A stretch of DNA of 64,000 bases from Microbacteriaceae bacterium (GCA_019638805.1 JAHBTA010000004.1:397928-461927); one strand, 5' to 3'. Positions 44,101-53,368 are shown, numbered from the stretch's first letter. The notes: a model not told the origin generated them from the letters alone. Translations and numbers: made by a program.

Positions 44101-45551
44101 ATAAGGAGCTGCGCCGCGTCAGCATCGTCGTCCTGGTGATGTTCCTCGCCCTGTTCTCGTCCTCGACCGTGATCCAGGTCTTCCAGCAGGACAACCTCCG
44201 GGCCGACGATCGCAACGTGCGCACCCTGTACGCGAGCTTCTCGGCCGAGCGGGGCCCCATCCTGGTCGACGGCGAGCCCATCGCGGTCTCGGTGCCCGTC
44301 GACGACGAATACAAGTACCAGCGCACCTACACCGACGGCGAGCTGTACTCGGCCGTCACCGGGTACTTCACCCTCAACCAGGGCAACACGGGCATCGAGG
44401 GCTCGCTCAACGACTACCTCAGCGGGACCGCGAACGAGCAGTTCCTCGACCAGCTCAACGCGGTCTTCACGGGTCAGAACCCGAAGGGCGCGGCGGTCGA
44501 GCTCACGATCGACCCGGTGGTGCAGCAGGCGGCGTGGGATGCGCTGGGCGACCAGAAGGGAGCCGTGATCGCCCTCGATCCGTCGACCGGCGCGATCCTG
44601 GCCATGGTCTCCAAGCCCGCCTACGACCCGTCCGAGCTCGCCACCCACGACGCCGCGGCTTTCCGCGAGGCGTACGACCGGCTCATCGACGACCCGGACG
44701 ACCCGCTCATCAATCGCACCATCGCGGGCGACCTCAACCCGCCCGGCTCCACCTTCAAGCTCATCGTCACGGCGACCGCGCTGGAGAACGGACTGAGCCC
44801 CGACACGAAGTTCCCCAACCCGCCGACCCTGAAGCTGCCGCAGAGCGATTCGGTCATCACCAACGCCGAGGGCGGGGCCTGCGGCGGGGGCTCCACGGCG
44901 ACCATCGCGACGGCGCTGCGGCTGTCGTGCAACATCCCGTTCGCGCAGCTGGGTCTGCAACTCGGGTACTCCAAGATCGCGCAGCAGGCGCGGAAGTTCG
45001 GCTTCGAGGACGACGGCATCACGATTCCCATGAGCGTCGAGCCCAGCGTGTACCCGCCGACCCAGAGCGACGCGGAGCAGATGCTGTCCTCGTTCGGGCA
45101 GGCCAGCGACCGGGTGTCGCCCCTGCAGATGGCCATGGTGTCGGCGGCCATCGCCAACGGCGGCCGCCTCATGACGCCCACCCTCGTGGAGTCGATCTCG
45201 GCGCCCGATCTCACGGTGCTGCAGGGCTTCGAGCCCACCGAGTACGGCACCCCGATCAGCCAGGCGACGGCCTCGACGCTGGCCTCGATGATGGTCGACG
45301 GCGTCTCCAACGGCGCGGCGAGTAATGCAAGAATCAATGGCGTCGCGGTTGCGGGCAAGACAGGCACGGCGGAGAACGGCGCGGGCGCGCCGTACACCCT
45401 CTGGTTCACCGGTTTCGCCCCGGCGGACGACCCGCGCGTCGCGGTCGCGGTGGTGGTGGAGAACGGCGGCGGCCTCGGCCAGTCCGGGTTCGGAAACCTC
45501 GTCGCGGCCCCGATCGCGCGCACAGTGATGGAGGCGGTGCTGAACAGATGA
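44097..45551 (+). CDS. pbpA: Penicillin-binding protein 2 class transpeptidase (PbpA)
   Basis: A 484-residue class B PBP with one N-terminal transmembrane helix (residues 8-25), an extracytoplasmic pedestal, and a transpeptidase domain with GSTFK (nucleophile Ser) near 216-220, RLSCN (SxN) near 276-280 and AGKTGTAE near 418-425. It crosslinks peptidoglycan with the SEDS partner upstream. The gene overlaps both neighbours by 4 bases, so the rodA-pbpA-pknA block is co-translated. Confidence 0.96.
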   Translation: MNKELRRVSIVVLVMFLALFSSSTVIQVFQQDNLRADDRNVRTLYASFSAERGPILVDGEPIAVSVPVDDEYKYQRTYTDGELYSAVTGYFTLNQGNTGIEGSLNDYLSGTANEQFLDQLNAVFTGQNPKGAAVELTIDPVVQQAAWDALGDQKGAVIALDPSTGAILAMVSKPAYDPSELATHDAAAFREAYDRLIDDPDDPLINRTIAGDLNPPGSTFKLIVTATALENGLSPDTKFPNPPTLKLPQSDSVITNAEGGACGGGSTATIATALRLSCNIPFAQLGLQLGYSKIAQQARKFGFEDDGITIPMSVEPSVYPPTQSDAEQMLSSFGQASDRVSPLQMAMVSAAIANGGRLMTPTLVESISAPDLTVLQGFEPTEYGTPISQATASTLASMMVDGVSNGAASNARINGVAVAGKTGTAENGAGAPYTLWFTGFAPADDPRVAVAVVVENGGGLGQSGFGNLVAAPIARTVMEAVLNR

Positions 45552-47188
45552 GGCCCTCGAGCGGCATCACCTTCGGCGGTCGGTATCAGCTGGCCTCCCG
45601 CATCGCGATCGGCGGCATGGGCGAGGTCTGGCAGGCCACCGACCTGGTCATCGGGCGCACGGTCGCCCTCAAGATCCTGAAGGACGAGTACCTGGGCGAC
45701 CCCGGGTTCCTGGAGCGCTTCCGCGCCGAGGCACGCCACGCGGCGCTGGTCAACCACGAGGGCATCGCCAACGTCTTCGACTACGGCGAGGAGGACGGCT
45801 CCGCCTACCTGGTCATGGAGCTCGTGCCCGGCGAGGCGCTGTCCTCGATCCTCGAGCGCGAGCGCGTGCTGCCCACCGACAAGGTGCTCGACATCGTGGC
45901 GCAGACCGCGTCGGCGCTGCACGCCGCGCATCAGGCCGGGCTCGTGCACCGCGACATCAAGCCGGGCAACCTGCTCATCACGCCCGAGGGCCGGGTCAAG
46001 ATCACCGACTTCGGCATCGCCCGGATCGCGGACCAGGTACCGCTGACCGCGACCGGCCAGGTCATGGGCACGGTGCAGTACCTCTCGCCCGAGCAGGCCA
46101 GCGGCCACCCGGCCTCACCCACGACGGACATCTACTCGCTCGGCATCGTCGCCTACGAGGCACTCGCCGGCCGTCGCCCGTTCACGGGCGAGTCGCAGGT
46201 GGCGATCGCCATGGCCCAGATCAACGAGGCGCCGCCCGAACTGCCCGTCACGATCGCCGAGCCGGTGCGCAACCTGGTGTACGCGTGCATCGCCAAGAAG
46301 CCCGAGGATCGCCCGAGCACCGCCGCCAATCTCTCGCGCGCGGCGCAGGCCCTGCGACGCGGCGACCTGGCGGCGGCCACCGCCGTGGTGCCCAGCCTGT
46401 CCGGGGGCGAGGGCGCGTTCACCCAGTTGCTCACGCCCGTCGGCTCGACCACCGCGACGCGCGTGCTCAGCCCGGGCGAAGACGGCTACGCGCGCACCAT
46501 GGAGAACGAGACGCCGCGGCGGCGCAACCCGTGGACCTGGCCGCTCGTGGCGATCGTCTCGGTGCTCGCGGTCGCGCTCATCGCGATCATCATCAGCTTC
46601 GCCGTGCGGCCCACCCCGACCCCGACGCCGAGCGACACCCCGACGCAGTCGGAAACGCCGACACCCACCCCGACCCCGACCTCCGACACGATCTCGATCG
46701 CCGCGGCCGACTACGTGGGGCGGCCCTTCACCGATGTCGCGACCGAGCTCGGCGAGTTCTTCGAGGTGCAGCGCGTCGACGGCCCGGTCGCCAACACGCC
46801 CGACAAGAACGGCACGGTCTCGGGCATCAACCCGACCGGCAACGTGACGAAGGGCCGCACCATCGAGGTCTCGGTCTACCAGGACTACCCCGGCCCGCCC
46901 GCGCCGTCGACCCCCCAGGCGCCCGCCGGGCCGTACCTCTCCGGGCAGACCGTGACGATCTCGTGGAGCGACTTCAGCGGGTCCTGCCCGTCGGGGTACC
47001 CGCTGGATCACTACAACTTCCAGCTCGACAACGCGACCTTCGCCGGCCCGAGCAACCCGATCTCGCCGGCCGCGACCAACCTCGACATCACGCTCGGGGC
47101 GCCGGGGCAGGCGACCGTGAGCTACACCGCCTTCTGCGGCAGCCTCCAGTCCGCGTCGTCGGGAACGCTGACCATCCAGGTGAACTGA
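45548..47188 (+). CDS. pknA: Ser/Thr protein kinase PknA, with an extracytoplasmic PASTA-like domain
   Basis: A 546-residue membrane kinase. The Hanks-type kinase domain (12-270) has glycine loop [10 protein letters not shown], catalytic Lys in [15 protein letters not shown] near 133-140, DFGIAR near 155 and the activation-loop [17 protein letters not shown] with phosphorylatable Thr. The transmembrane helix spans about 328-352. Outside the cell come a Pro/Thr linker, one PASTA-like domain (about 380-445, [14 protein letters not shown]) and a fibronectin-III-like domain (about 455-545) with two cysteines. Mycobacterial PknA lacks these outer domains. The start overlaps pbpA. Confidence 0.94.
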   Translation: MRPSSGITFGGRYQLASRIAIGGMGEVWQATDLVIGRTVALKILKDEYLGDPGFLERFRAEARHAALVNHEGIANVFDYGEEDGSAYLVMELVPGEALSSILERERVLPTDKVLDIVAQTASALHAAHQAGLVHRDIKPGNLLITPEGRVKITDFGIARIADQVPLTATGQVMGTVQYLSPEQASGHPASPTTDIYSLGIVAYEALAGRRPFTGESQVAIAMAQINEAPPELPVTIAEPVRNLVYACIAKKPEDRPSTAANLSRAAQALRRGDLAAATAVVPSLSGGEGAFTQLLTPVGSTTATRVLSPGEDGYARTMENETPRRRNPWTWPLVAIVSVLAVALIAIIISFAVRPTPTPTPSDTPTQSETPTPTPTPTSDTISIAAADYVGRPFTDVATELGEFFEVQRVDGPVANTPDKNGTVSGINPTGNVTKGRTIEVSVYQDYPGPPAPSTPQAPAGPYLSGQTVTISWSDFSGSCPSGYPLDHYNFQLDNATFAGPSNPISPAATNLDITLGAPGQATVSYTAFCGSLQSASSGTLTIQVN

Positions 47189-47246
47189 GCCCTCTCAGGA
47201 ACTCGCCGGTTAGACTGGCCGCGCACCCCCGGAGGAAGAGGCAGAC

Positions 47247-48977
47247 GTGGCTGAAGGCGTGACCGCAGACGTGCGTCTGCTCGCGGGTCGCTACCAGATC
47301 GGCGAGCTCCTCGGCCGGGGCGGCATGGCCGATGTGCACTCCGGCATGGATGCGCGGCTCGGCCGCCGCGTCGCGATCAAGCTCCTGAAGCCCTCGCTCG
47401 CCAACGACCCCGCCTTCCGCACCCGGTTCCGCCAGGAGGCGCAGGCCGCGGCCCGGATGGCGCACCCGACGATCGTGCGCGTCTTCGACGCGGGCGAGGA
47501 GACCGTCCGCGACCCGTCGGGCAACGAGATCCAGGTGCCCTTCATCGTCATGGAGCACGTCGACGGCCGGCTGCTCAAGGACGTCGTGGCCCAGGGGCCG
47601 ATGGACCCGGCCGAGGCGGGCCGGATCGTCGACGGCATCCTGGTCGCCCTCGAGTACTCGCACCGCGCGGGTGTCGTGCACCGCGACATCAAGCCGGGGA
47701 ACGTCATGGTGACCTCCGCCGGGCAGGTCAAGGTCATGGACTTCGGCATCGCGCGCGCCATCTCCGACTCGTCCGCCACGATCGCGCAGACCAGCGCGAT
47801 CCTGGGCACCGCGCAGTACTTCTCTCCCGAGCAGGCGCGCGGCGAGGTGGTCGACGCCCGCACCGACCTGTACTCGACGGGCGTCGTGCTCTACGAGCTG
47901 CTGACCGGGCGCCCGCCGTTCCAGGGCGAGACCGCGGTCGCGACCGCCTACCAGCACGTGAGCGAGCCGCCCACCCCGCCCAACGCGCTCAACCACGCGG
48001 TGTCGCCCGCGCTCAACGCGGTCGTCATGCGCGCGCTGGCCAAGGACCGCAACGAGCGCTACCAGTCCGCCGCCGACTTCCGCTCCGATCTGGAGATCGC
48101 GCTGGCCGGCAAGGTTCCCGACCGCGGGGTGGCGCCGAGCGACTTCGACGCCGCGCTGTTCGGCGTCAACCCCGGCGCGACGACCGCCTCCGAGGCGACG
48201 CTGCGTCGGCTCGCCGAAGACAGCGACGACCGCGTCCCGCGCACTCAGACCCGCCCCCCGGTCGCCTGGATCTGGGGCATCATCGCGCTCGTCGCCGTCG
48301 TCGTGGTGGGTGTCGGCTACTTCGCGCTGACCCTGGCCCCCACCGACATCGTCGGTCAGAACGTCGCGGTCGAGATCCCGGACGTGGTGGGCCAGACCTA
48401 CCAGGACGGCGGCAACACCCTCATCGAGCTCGGGCTCAAGCCCGTCAAGGTGGATGTCGCGGACGAGAACCAGCCCGAGGGCACCATCCTCGCGCTCGAC
48501 CCCGAGATCGGAACGCGCGTCGGGCCCGGAACCGAGGTCCAGGTCTCGGTGTCGTCCGGACCTCCGAAGGTCGCGCTCGCCGGCCTGACCTTCCAGACCG
48601 AGGAGAAGGCGAAGGCCACGATCGCCAATCTGGGTCTGGTCTACGGGACCACCACCGTCACCTACTCGCCGAACGTCAAGAAGGGGTCGGTCATCGGCAT
48701 CCAGTTGCCGCCGGCGACCGAGCTGGTGACGAGCGCGCAACAGGTGGTCAAGGGCACCACGGTCAACCTGGTGGTCTCCAACGGGATGGTGAAGGTACCC
48801 GAACTGGTCGGCCAGTCGGTCACCCAGGCGCAGGCGACGCTCACCGGAAGCTCGCTGCAGCTGGCGGTCAAGCTCATCCCGGACGAGAGCTGCTCCGGCC
48901 AGAACGTGACGGCCCAGTCGCTCAAGGGCGACCAGCCGCAGAAGTCGACGGTCGAACTGACCTACTGCGCGGCCTGA
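47247..48977 (+). CDS. pknB: Ser/Thr protein kinase PknB with PASTA repeats
   Basis: A 576-residue kinase that senses muropeptides or lipid II and controls cell-wall growth. The kinase domain is at 12-280 ([58 protein letters not shown]). The transmembrane helix is near 341-364, followed by three PASTA domains (about 370-437, 438-508, 509-576). GTG 47247 follows GGAGGAAGAGG. A TTAGACT box at 47213-47219 in the 58-nt gap after pknA suggests an additional promoter. Confidence 0.95.
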   Translation: MAEGVTADVRLLAGRYQIGELLGRGGMADVHSGMDARLGRRVAIKLLKPSLANDPAFRTRFRQEAQAAARMAHPTIVRVFDAGEETVRDPSGNEIQVPFIVMEHVDGRLLKDVVAQGPMDPAEAGRIVDGILVALEYSHRAGVVHRDIKPGNVMVTSAGQVKVMDFGIARAISDSSATIAQTSAILGTAQYFSPEQARGEVVDARTDLYSTGVVLYELLTGRPPFQGETAVATAYQHVSEPPTPPNALNHAVSPALNAVVMRALAKDRNERYQSAADFRSDLEIALAGKVPDRGVAPSDFDAALFGVNPGATTASEATLRRLAEDSDDRVPRTQTRPPVAWIWGIIALVAVVVVGVGYFALTLAPTDIVGQNVAVEIPDVVGQTYQDGGNTLIELGLKPVKVDVADENQPEGTILALDPEIGTRVGPGTEVQVSVSSGPPKVALAGLTFQTEEKAKATIANLGLVYGTTTVTYSPNVKKGSVIGIQLPPATELVTSAQQVVKGTTVNLVVSNGMVKVPELVGQSVTQAQATLTGSSLQLAVKLIPDESCSGQNVTAQSLKGDQPQKSTVELTYCAA

Positions 48978-49010
48978 TCCGCCGCGTGCCCGACGCCCGA
49001 AGAGGCGCGG

Positions 49011-49649
49011 TCAGCCCATCCGCACGAGCGGGCTCAGCTTCGCGGCGCGATCCGCCGCGCCCTCGAGCCCGAGCGATTCGAGCCAGTTGCCCAGCATGCG
49101 GTAGCCGCCCTCGGTGAGCACCGACTCCGGGTGGAACTGCACGCCGAACACCGGGGCGTCGCGGTGCCGCAGCCCCATGATGACCCCGCCGACCGTGCGA
49201 GCGGTGACCTCCAGCTCGTCGGGCACCGTGCCGTCGAGCACGGCCAGCGAGTGGTACCGGGTGGCACGGAACGGCTGCGGCACGCCCTGGTAGAACGGAC
49301 TGTCATCGTGCTCGATCTGCGAGGTCTTTCCGTGCATGAGCTCGTCGGCGTGCGTCACAGTCGCGCCCATGGCCTCGGCGATCGCCTGAAGTCCCAGGCA
49401 CACGCCCAGCACGGGCGACCCGGCGGCCACCGCGGCGTGCACGATCGGGATCGAAACGCCCGCGGCGGCGGGGGTGCCGGGGCCGGGCGAGATGAGCACC
49501 CCGTCGTACCCCGCGATGCGCTCGGCCGCGTCCTCCGCGGCGAAGGCGTCATTCCGCACCACCTCGGTCTCCGCGCCGAGCTGCTGGAGGTAGCCGTCGA
49601 GCGTGTAGACGAAGCTGTCGTAGTTGTCGACGACCAGGATGCGTGTCAC
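49011..49649 (-). CDS. Glutamine amidotransferase subunit, TrpG/PabA
   Basis: A 212-residue class I glutamine amidotransferase that supplies ammonia for anthranilate or 4-amino-4-deoxychorismate synthesis. ILVVDNYDSFVYTL opens the chain. GVCLGLQAIAEAMG near residue 80 holds the catalytic Cys, and GVQFHPESVLTEGG near 185 the His and Glu. Mycobacteria keep a trpG/pabA gene at the same place beside pknB. Which pathway it serves cannot be told, because no synthase partner is near. GTG 49649 overlaps the stop of the small upstream gene (GTGA). Confidence 0.9.
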   Translation of the reverse strand: MTRILVVDNYDSFVYTLDGYLQQLGAETEVVRNDAFAAEDAAERIAGYDGVLISPGPGTPAAAGVSIPIVHAAVAAGSPVLGVCLGLQAIAEAMGATVTHADELMHGKTSQIEHDDSPFYQGVPQPFRATRYHSLAVLDGTVPDELEVTARTVGGVIMGLRHRDAPVFGVQFHPESVLTEGGYRMLGNWLESLGLEGAADRAAKLSPLVRMG

Positions 49650-49804
49650 GACTCCACCGTCGAGTCGGTCGGCGCGATCATCAGGTCGAGTGCGGGGAAG
49701 ACCCACTGCACGCACACGAACAGCAGGGCGGCGACCACCACGGCGAGGATCAGCACCCGGACCCACCAGGGACCCGGGAGGATGCGCCACAGAGCCCCGT
49801 ACAT
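49646..49804 (-). CDS. Small single-span membrane protein between sortase and trpG/pabA
   Basis: A 52-residue open frame: ATG at 49804 overlaps the sortase stop (TGATG) and its TGA overlaps the trpG/pabA GTG start (GTGA). The product begins MYGALWRILPGPWWVRVL, has one transmembrane helix (about residues 15-38, WVRVLILAVVVAALLFVCVQ), then FPALDLMIAPTDSTVES. The tight overlaps on both sides and the helix make it a real gene. Function unknown; it may assist the sortase. Confidence 0.75.
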   Translation of the reverse strand: MYGALWRILPGPWWVRVLILAVVVAALLFVCVQWVFPALDLMIAPTDSTVES

Positions 49805-50571
49805 CAGTCGCCCACCAGCACAGTGCCCGCGATCTCGGCGGGGGGACCCTCGGTCCGCGGGTAGAACGTCTCGTACACGCTGTACGCGATGATGCGCTCC
49901 GCGGCGGAGAACAGCGGGTTGCAGCTGGTCATCGTCAGGATGCGGTCGCCCGGCGTGGCCCCGTCGTTCTGCGGCACGGGAAGGAGCACCCCCACCCCGG
50001 TCGGCCGCACGTACTCGAGGTTGCGGAACCCGTACTGGTACCAGCCGTCCGCGGTCTCGATGTAGATGTGGTCGCCGACCCGGAGATTGGCGATGTTGTT
50101 GAACGGCTTCCCGAAGCTGGTCCGGTGCGCCGCGACCGCGAAGTTGCCGACCTCGCCGGGGAGCGACGACGTCGGGTAGTGGCCGATCTCGCCCCTATTG
50201 AGCACCTGCGTCGTGCCGACGCCCTCCGCGATGGGCGTGTAGAAGTTCTTCCCGAAGCGCGGCACGATCATGAGGGCGAAGACCTCGCCGCTCGAGCCGG
50301 GTTTGTCGGCCACCGGCGGCTCGTCCGGGGTGGGGGGCGACGGGTCCTCCTCCGCGGTGGACGCGTTGCCCTGCCAGAGGGCGGACTGATGCTCCGACTG
50401 ATCGCGCATCTCGTTGCCCACGATGATGTCGTTGAGCCAGAGCTGCCAGCCCAGGAACAGCAGGGTGAAGACGCCCGCGGTGATGAAGATCTCGCCGAGG
50501 ACGCCGACGACCGAGAGCCTGCGCCGCCGCGATCTCCGCGCGGTGCCGGCACCCCCACGCCGCTCACCCAT
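49804..50571 (-). CDS. Class E sortase
   Basis: A 255-residue membrane-anchored transpeptidase. After a basic N-terminus (residues 1-22) one transmembrane helix spans about 23-47. A Ser/Pro linker follows, then the sortase beta-barrel with catalytic His in FAVAAHRTS near 146, Cys in TMTSCNP near 216 and Arg in AERIIAY near 226. Class E sortases in Actinobacteria recognise LAXTG, and the surface protein at 19142-21088 ends in LAYTG. ATG 50571 lies 7 nt behind a minus-strand TAGAAT -10 box. It is the first gene of a sortase-small protein-trpG/pabA operon. Confidence 0.92.
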   Translation of the reverse strand: MGERRGGAGTARRSRRRRLSVVGVLGEIFITAGVFTLLFLGWQLWLNDIIVGNEMRDQSEHQSALWQGNASTAEEDPSPPTPDEPPVADKPGSSGEVFALMIVPRFGKNFYTPIAEGVGTTQVLNRGEIGHYPTSSLPGEVGNFAVAAHRTSFGKPFNNIANLRVGDHIYIETADGWYQYGFRNLEYVRPTGVGVLLPVPQNDGATPGDRILTMTSCNPLFSAAERIIAYSVYETFYPRTEGPPAEIAGTVLVGD

Positions 50572-50615
50572 GCGGACGATTCTATGCTCTGGGCCGTCGG
50601 CTAGTATGGCGCGCA
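50571..50615. promoter_or_regulatory. Divergent leaderless promoters of sortase and crgA
   Basis: The minus-strand TAGAAT (50584-50579) is 7 nt from the sortase ATG, and the plus-strand TAGTAT (50602-50607) is 7 nt from the crgA ATG at 50615. Both genes lack a ribosome site. Confidence 0.6.
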
Positions 50616-50857
50616 TGGCCCGCCCCAAACCGCGCATCCAGCCCGAGGACGCCTCGACCCGCACGGGCGACGACGCCCCCAACCCGATCTGGTTCAAGCC
50701 GGTGATGTTCGGATTCATGCTGATCGGGCTCGCCTGGATCATCACGTTCTACCTGAGCAACGGGTCGCTGCCGATCCCGAGCATCTCGAACTGGAACATC
50801 CTGATCGGGTTCGGGATCATGTTCATCGGCTTCCTGATGACCACCCGCTGGCGTTGA
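50615..50857 (+). CDS. crgA: Cell division protein CrgA
   Basis: An 80-residue septum-associated membrane protein that in Streptomyces and mycobacteria restrains or recruits FtsZ-ring components and PBPs. It has a polar leader (1-25, ending NPIWFKPVM), two transmembrane helices (about 29-47 and 58-76) and the family ending GFLMTTRWR. Its place between pbpA/pknB genes and the rhomboid/ppiA genes is that seen across Actinobacteria. Confidence 0.95.
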   Translation: MARPKPRIQPEDASTRTGDDAPNPIWFKPVMFGFMLIGLAWIITFYLSNGSLPIPSISNWNILIGFGIMFIGFLMTTRWR

Positions 50858-50884
50858 ACCGCCTCCGAATCACACCGGTGTCAT

Positions 50885-50915
50885 TCGTCCACACTGTGGA
50901 CGCGGCTGTGGACAG
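50885..50915. promoter_or_regulatory. Cluster of three DnaA-box-like sequences
   Basis: TCGTCCACA (50885-50893), the reverse complement of TGTGGACGC (50895-50903) and that of TGTGGACAG (50907-50915) match the actinobacterial DnaA box TTGTCCACA with one, two and one mismatches. They lie in the 61-nt gap between crgA and the convergent rhomboid gene. They may bind DnaA, or the first two may simply be a transcription hairpin. Confidence 0.35.
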
Positions 50916-50918
50916 CCC

Positions 50919-51812
50919 TCAGAAGTAGATCGCGGGGGCACTCGCCAGGAACGCCCCGAAGATCGCCAGAAGCGCCACCGCGATTCCGGCGACTCCCAGG
51001 ATCTGGGCGACCCGGGCATCCCGCCGCCTGGTCGCCATGTAGACCAGCCCGATCGCGAAGCCGACCACGAGCCCGCCGATATGCGCCTGCCACGCGATGC
51101 TGTGGAAGAAGACCGGCAGCGCGAGGTTGATTCCGAGGATGATCAGCAGCTGCCGCACGTCCACCCCGAGCGGCCGGCGCATCGCGATCACCGCGCCCAG
51201 CAGGGCGAAGACCGCGCCGGACGCCCCGAGCGCTCCCGGCAGGTGCGTCTCGACCCGGCCGTCGGTGAAGATCCAGAGCTCGACCGCCACGAGGTAGCCG
51301 ATCGACCCGCCCAGTGCCCCGATCAGATACAGGGCGATGAACCGGATGCGGCCCAGGAAGGTCTCGAGCACCGGCCCGAAGACGAAAAGCGCGTACATGT
51401 TGAAGAGCAGGTGCACGGCGGGCGGGCTGGGCGAGTGCAGGAACGCCGAGGTGATCAGGCGCCACGGCTCCGACCCGATCTCGTACGGGTAGAGGAACCA
51501 CGCGTCGGCGAGGCGCTGCCCGGTGAGGAACTGCAGCACGTACACGACCACGTTGATGCCGATGAGCGCGTAGGTGACCGCGCTGCCCTTGGCCGGCCGG
51601 AACATGCGCGCCCACCCGCCCGGACGCCGTGCCACGCTCTCCCGTCCCGCGGCCATGCACTCGGGGCACTGCACCCCGACGGCCGCCTGGGTCTGGCACT
51701 CGGTGCAGATCGGGCGTTCGCACCGCTGGCAGCGGATCCAGGTCTCGCGCTTGGGGTGCCGGTAGCAGACCGGAGCGAGCTCGGTCTCCTCCTCGGTGCC
51801 CGGGTCGCTCAT
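50919..51812 (-). CDS. Rhomboid-family intramembrane serine protease with zinc ribbon
   Basis: A 297-residue protein. Residues 15-60 carry eight Cys/His positions (CYRHPKRETWIRCQRCERPICTEC..VQCPEC), a B-box-like zinc module. Six helices follow. The catalytic Ser is in GALGASGAVFALLG near residue 198 and the His in WQAHIGG near 242; the loop-1 segment WRLITSAFLHSP is also present. Active rhomboids cleave transmembrane substrates. ATG 51812 overlaps the preceding paralogue's stop by 4 bases, and the two genes form an operon. Confidence 0.9.
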   Translation of the reverse strand: MSDPGTEEETELAPVCYRHPKRETWIRCQRCERPICTECQTQAAVGVQCPECMAAGRESVARRPGGWARMFRPAKGSAVTYALIGINVVVYVLQFLTGQRLADAWFLYPYEIGSEPWRLITSAFLHSPSPPAVHLLFNMYALFVFGPVLETFLGRIRFIALYLIGALGGSIGYLVAVELWIFTDGRVETHLPGALGASGAVFALLGAVIAMRRPLGVDVRQLLIILGINLALPVFFHSIAWQAHIGGLVVGFAIGLVYMATRRRDARVAQILGVAGIAVALLAIFGAFLASAPAIYF

Positions 51813-52705
51813 AGCCGGGGCGCGACGATCACGGAAGCGAGGATCGCCAGCAGGATGAGCCCGGCGAGTCCCCCCGCGATCAGCCAGTAGGGCGTGGATG
51901 CCCGCGCCGCCGGCGCCCCCGCGAACCTCCGCAGCAGCAGGGTCGCTCCGATCCCGGCGCCGGCACCCCCGATGGCGGCGAAGATGTTGCCGAAGAACAG
52001 GCTGAACAAGAGCCAGAACACCATGGTGATGAGCATGCGATTGCGCGCGGCCGGGTGCTCCCAGACCGCGATGAGGTACCCCCCGAGGACCCCCCACACC
52101 GCGCCCATGAGGCCGAAGGCCGAGGTGAGTGCGATGCCGGCCACGGCGGCCGCGGCGATTCCGCTCACCACCAGCAGCAGCAGGTACCGGCGCCAGCCGA
52201 AGAACCGCTCGGCGCTCCACCCGATCCACACGAAGATGGCCAGTCCGATGAGCACGGACAGCACGAACGTTCCGCCCCCCGCCGGGTAGACCAGGGAGGT
52301 GGTCGCGTAGCGCCACACCTCGATGGCCTGCGTCGGGAAGGCGCCGAGCAGTCCGATCGGCAGGTTGTTCGTGAAGAACCCGAGGAGCCACAGCACGCCG
52401 GCCGTCGCGGCCACCCCGATCGTGATCACCGGGCGGGCCGCTGCGTCCACGCGCGAGGCGATCTGCTGCGCGGGGCGCGGGGCGCGCATCCCCCGCTTCT
52501 TCGCCGCGGGCCGCGCGGCGGCGGGCTTCCACTGCACCGAACCACCCGCCTCGCGCACGCACTCGGGGCAGCGCACGCCCTGCGGCGTGAGGATCTGGCA
52601 CTCGGGGCAGATCGTGCGCCCGCAGCGCTCGCACAGAGTCCAGCTCGTGCGGTCGGAGTGCCGGTAGCAGACCGACGGGTCGGTCTCGGCGGAGGTCGGC
52701 GGCAC
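51809..52705 (-). CDS. Rhomboid paralogue lacking catalytic residues (pseudo-rhomboid)
   Basis: A 298-residue protein with the same plan as its neighbour: a zinc module (residues 13-52, CYRHSDRTSWTLCERCGRTICPEC, VRCPEC) and six helices. Where the active protein has G-A-S-G-A-V-F, this one has G-L-M-G-A-V-W near residue 199 (Ser replaced by Met). Where that protein has A-H-I-G-G, this one has A-A-I-G-G (His replaced by Ala). It is therefore probably proteolytically inactive. It may act as a partner or regulator, in the manner of eukaryotic iRhoms. The gene follows ppiA by 10 bases and precedes the active paralogue. Confidence 0.8.
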   Translation of the reverse strand: MPPTSAETDPSVCYRHSDRTSWTLCERCGRTICPECQILTPQGVRCPECVREAGGSVQWKPAAARPAAKKRGMRAPRPAQQIASRVDAAARPVITIGVAATAGVLWLLGFFTNNLPIGLLGAFPTQAIEVWRYATTSLVYPAGGGTFVLSVLIGLAIFVWIGWSAERFFGWRRYLLLLVVSGIAAAAVAGIALTSAFGLMGAVWGVLGGYLIAVWEHPAARNRMLITMVFWLLFSLFFGNIFAAIGGAGAGIGATLLLRRFAGAPAARASTPYWLIAGGLAGLILLAILASVIVAPRL

Positions 52706-52715
52706 CGGCGGGTCG

Positions 52716-53255
52716 CTACTTCTCGACGATGTCGATGCTCGAGATGACGACGTCCTCGACCGGACGATCCCCCGGCCGGGTCGGCACGGCCTCGATGGCG
52801 TCGACCACGCGCCGGGACTCGTCGTCGGCCACGGCGCCGAAGATGGTGTGCTTGCCCTGCAGCCAGGTGGTGGGCGCGGTCGTGATGAAGAACTGCGAGC
52901 CGTTGGTGCCCTGCCCTCCCTGGATGCCGGCGTTCGCCATGGCGAGCACGTACGGCTGGGTGAAGTCCAGCTCCGGGTGGATCTCGTCGTCGAAGCGGTA
53001 GCCCGGCCCGCCCACGCCCTGCCCGAGCGGGTCGCCGCCCTGGATCATGAAGTCGGGGATGATGCGGTGGAAGATCACGCCGTCGTAGAGCGGGCGGTTC
53101 TGCGCCTCGCCGGTCTCGGGGTGGGTCCACTCGATGCTGCCGTTGGCGAGCCCGATGAAGTTCTCGACCGTCTTCGGCGCGTGCAAGCCGTACAGGTCGA
53201 CCCGGATGTCGCCATGGTTGGTGTGGATCGTGGCGACGGCTGTGGAAACGGTCAT
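52716..53255 (-). CDS. ppiA: Peptidyl-prolyl cis-trans isomerase, cyclophilin type
   Basis: A 179-residue cytosolic cyclophilin. The sequence has VENFIGLANG, the active-site loop IFHRIIPDFMIQGGDPLGQGVGGPGY near 63-88, and QGTNGSQFFITTAPTTWLQGKHTIFG near 120-145, all conserved. It accelerates proline isomerisation during folding. Orthologues lie beside the rhomboid and crgA genes in other Actinobacteria. ATG 53255 is 7 nt from a minus-strand AAGAAT -10 box (53268-53263). Confidence 0.95.
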   Translation of the reverse strand: MTVSTAVATIHTNHGDIRVDLYGLHAPKTVENFIGLANGSIEWTHPETGEAQNRPLYDGVIFHRIIPDFMIQGGDPLGQGVGGPGYRFDDEIHPELDFTQPYVLAMANAGIQGGQGTNGSQFFITTAPTTWLQGKHTIFGAVADDESRRVVDAIEAVPTRPGDRPVEDVVISSIDIVEK

Positions 53256-53368
53256 GCGCGCCATTCTTCCATGTGCGTCCCAGCAACCGTGCAGGCCGGG
53301 CTTCTTGCGCACACGGTGCCCTCTGGCAGGATGGGATGCGTTCGCCGCAACCGCAGACGGAGGTCGAC

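Noticed and set aside
40207..48977. Whole kinase/cell-wall cluster as something novel
   Set aside because: The gene order is the well-known conserved actinobacterial one; only the extra PknA domains are reported.
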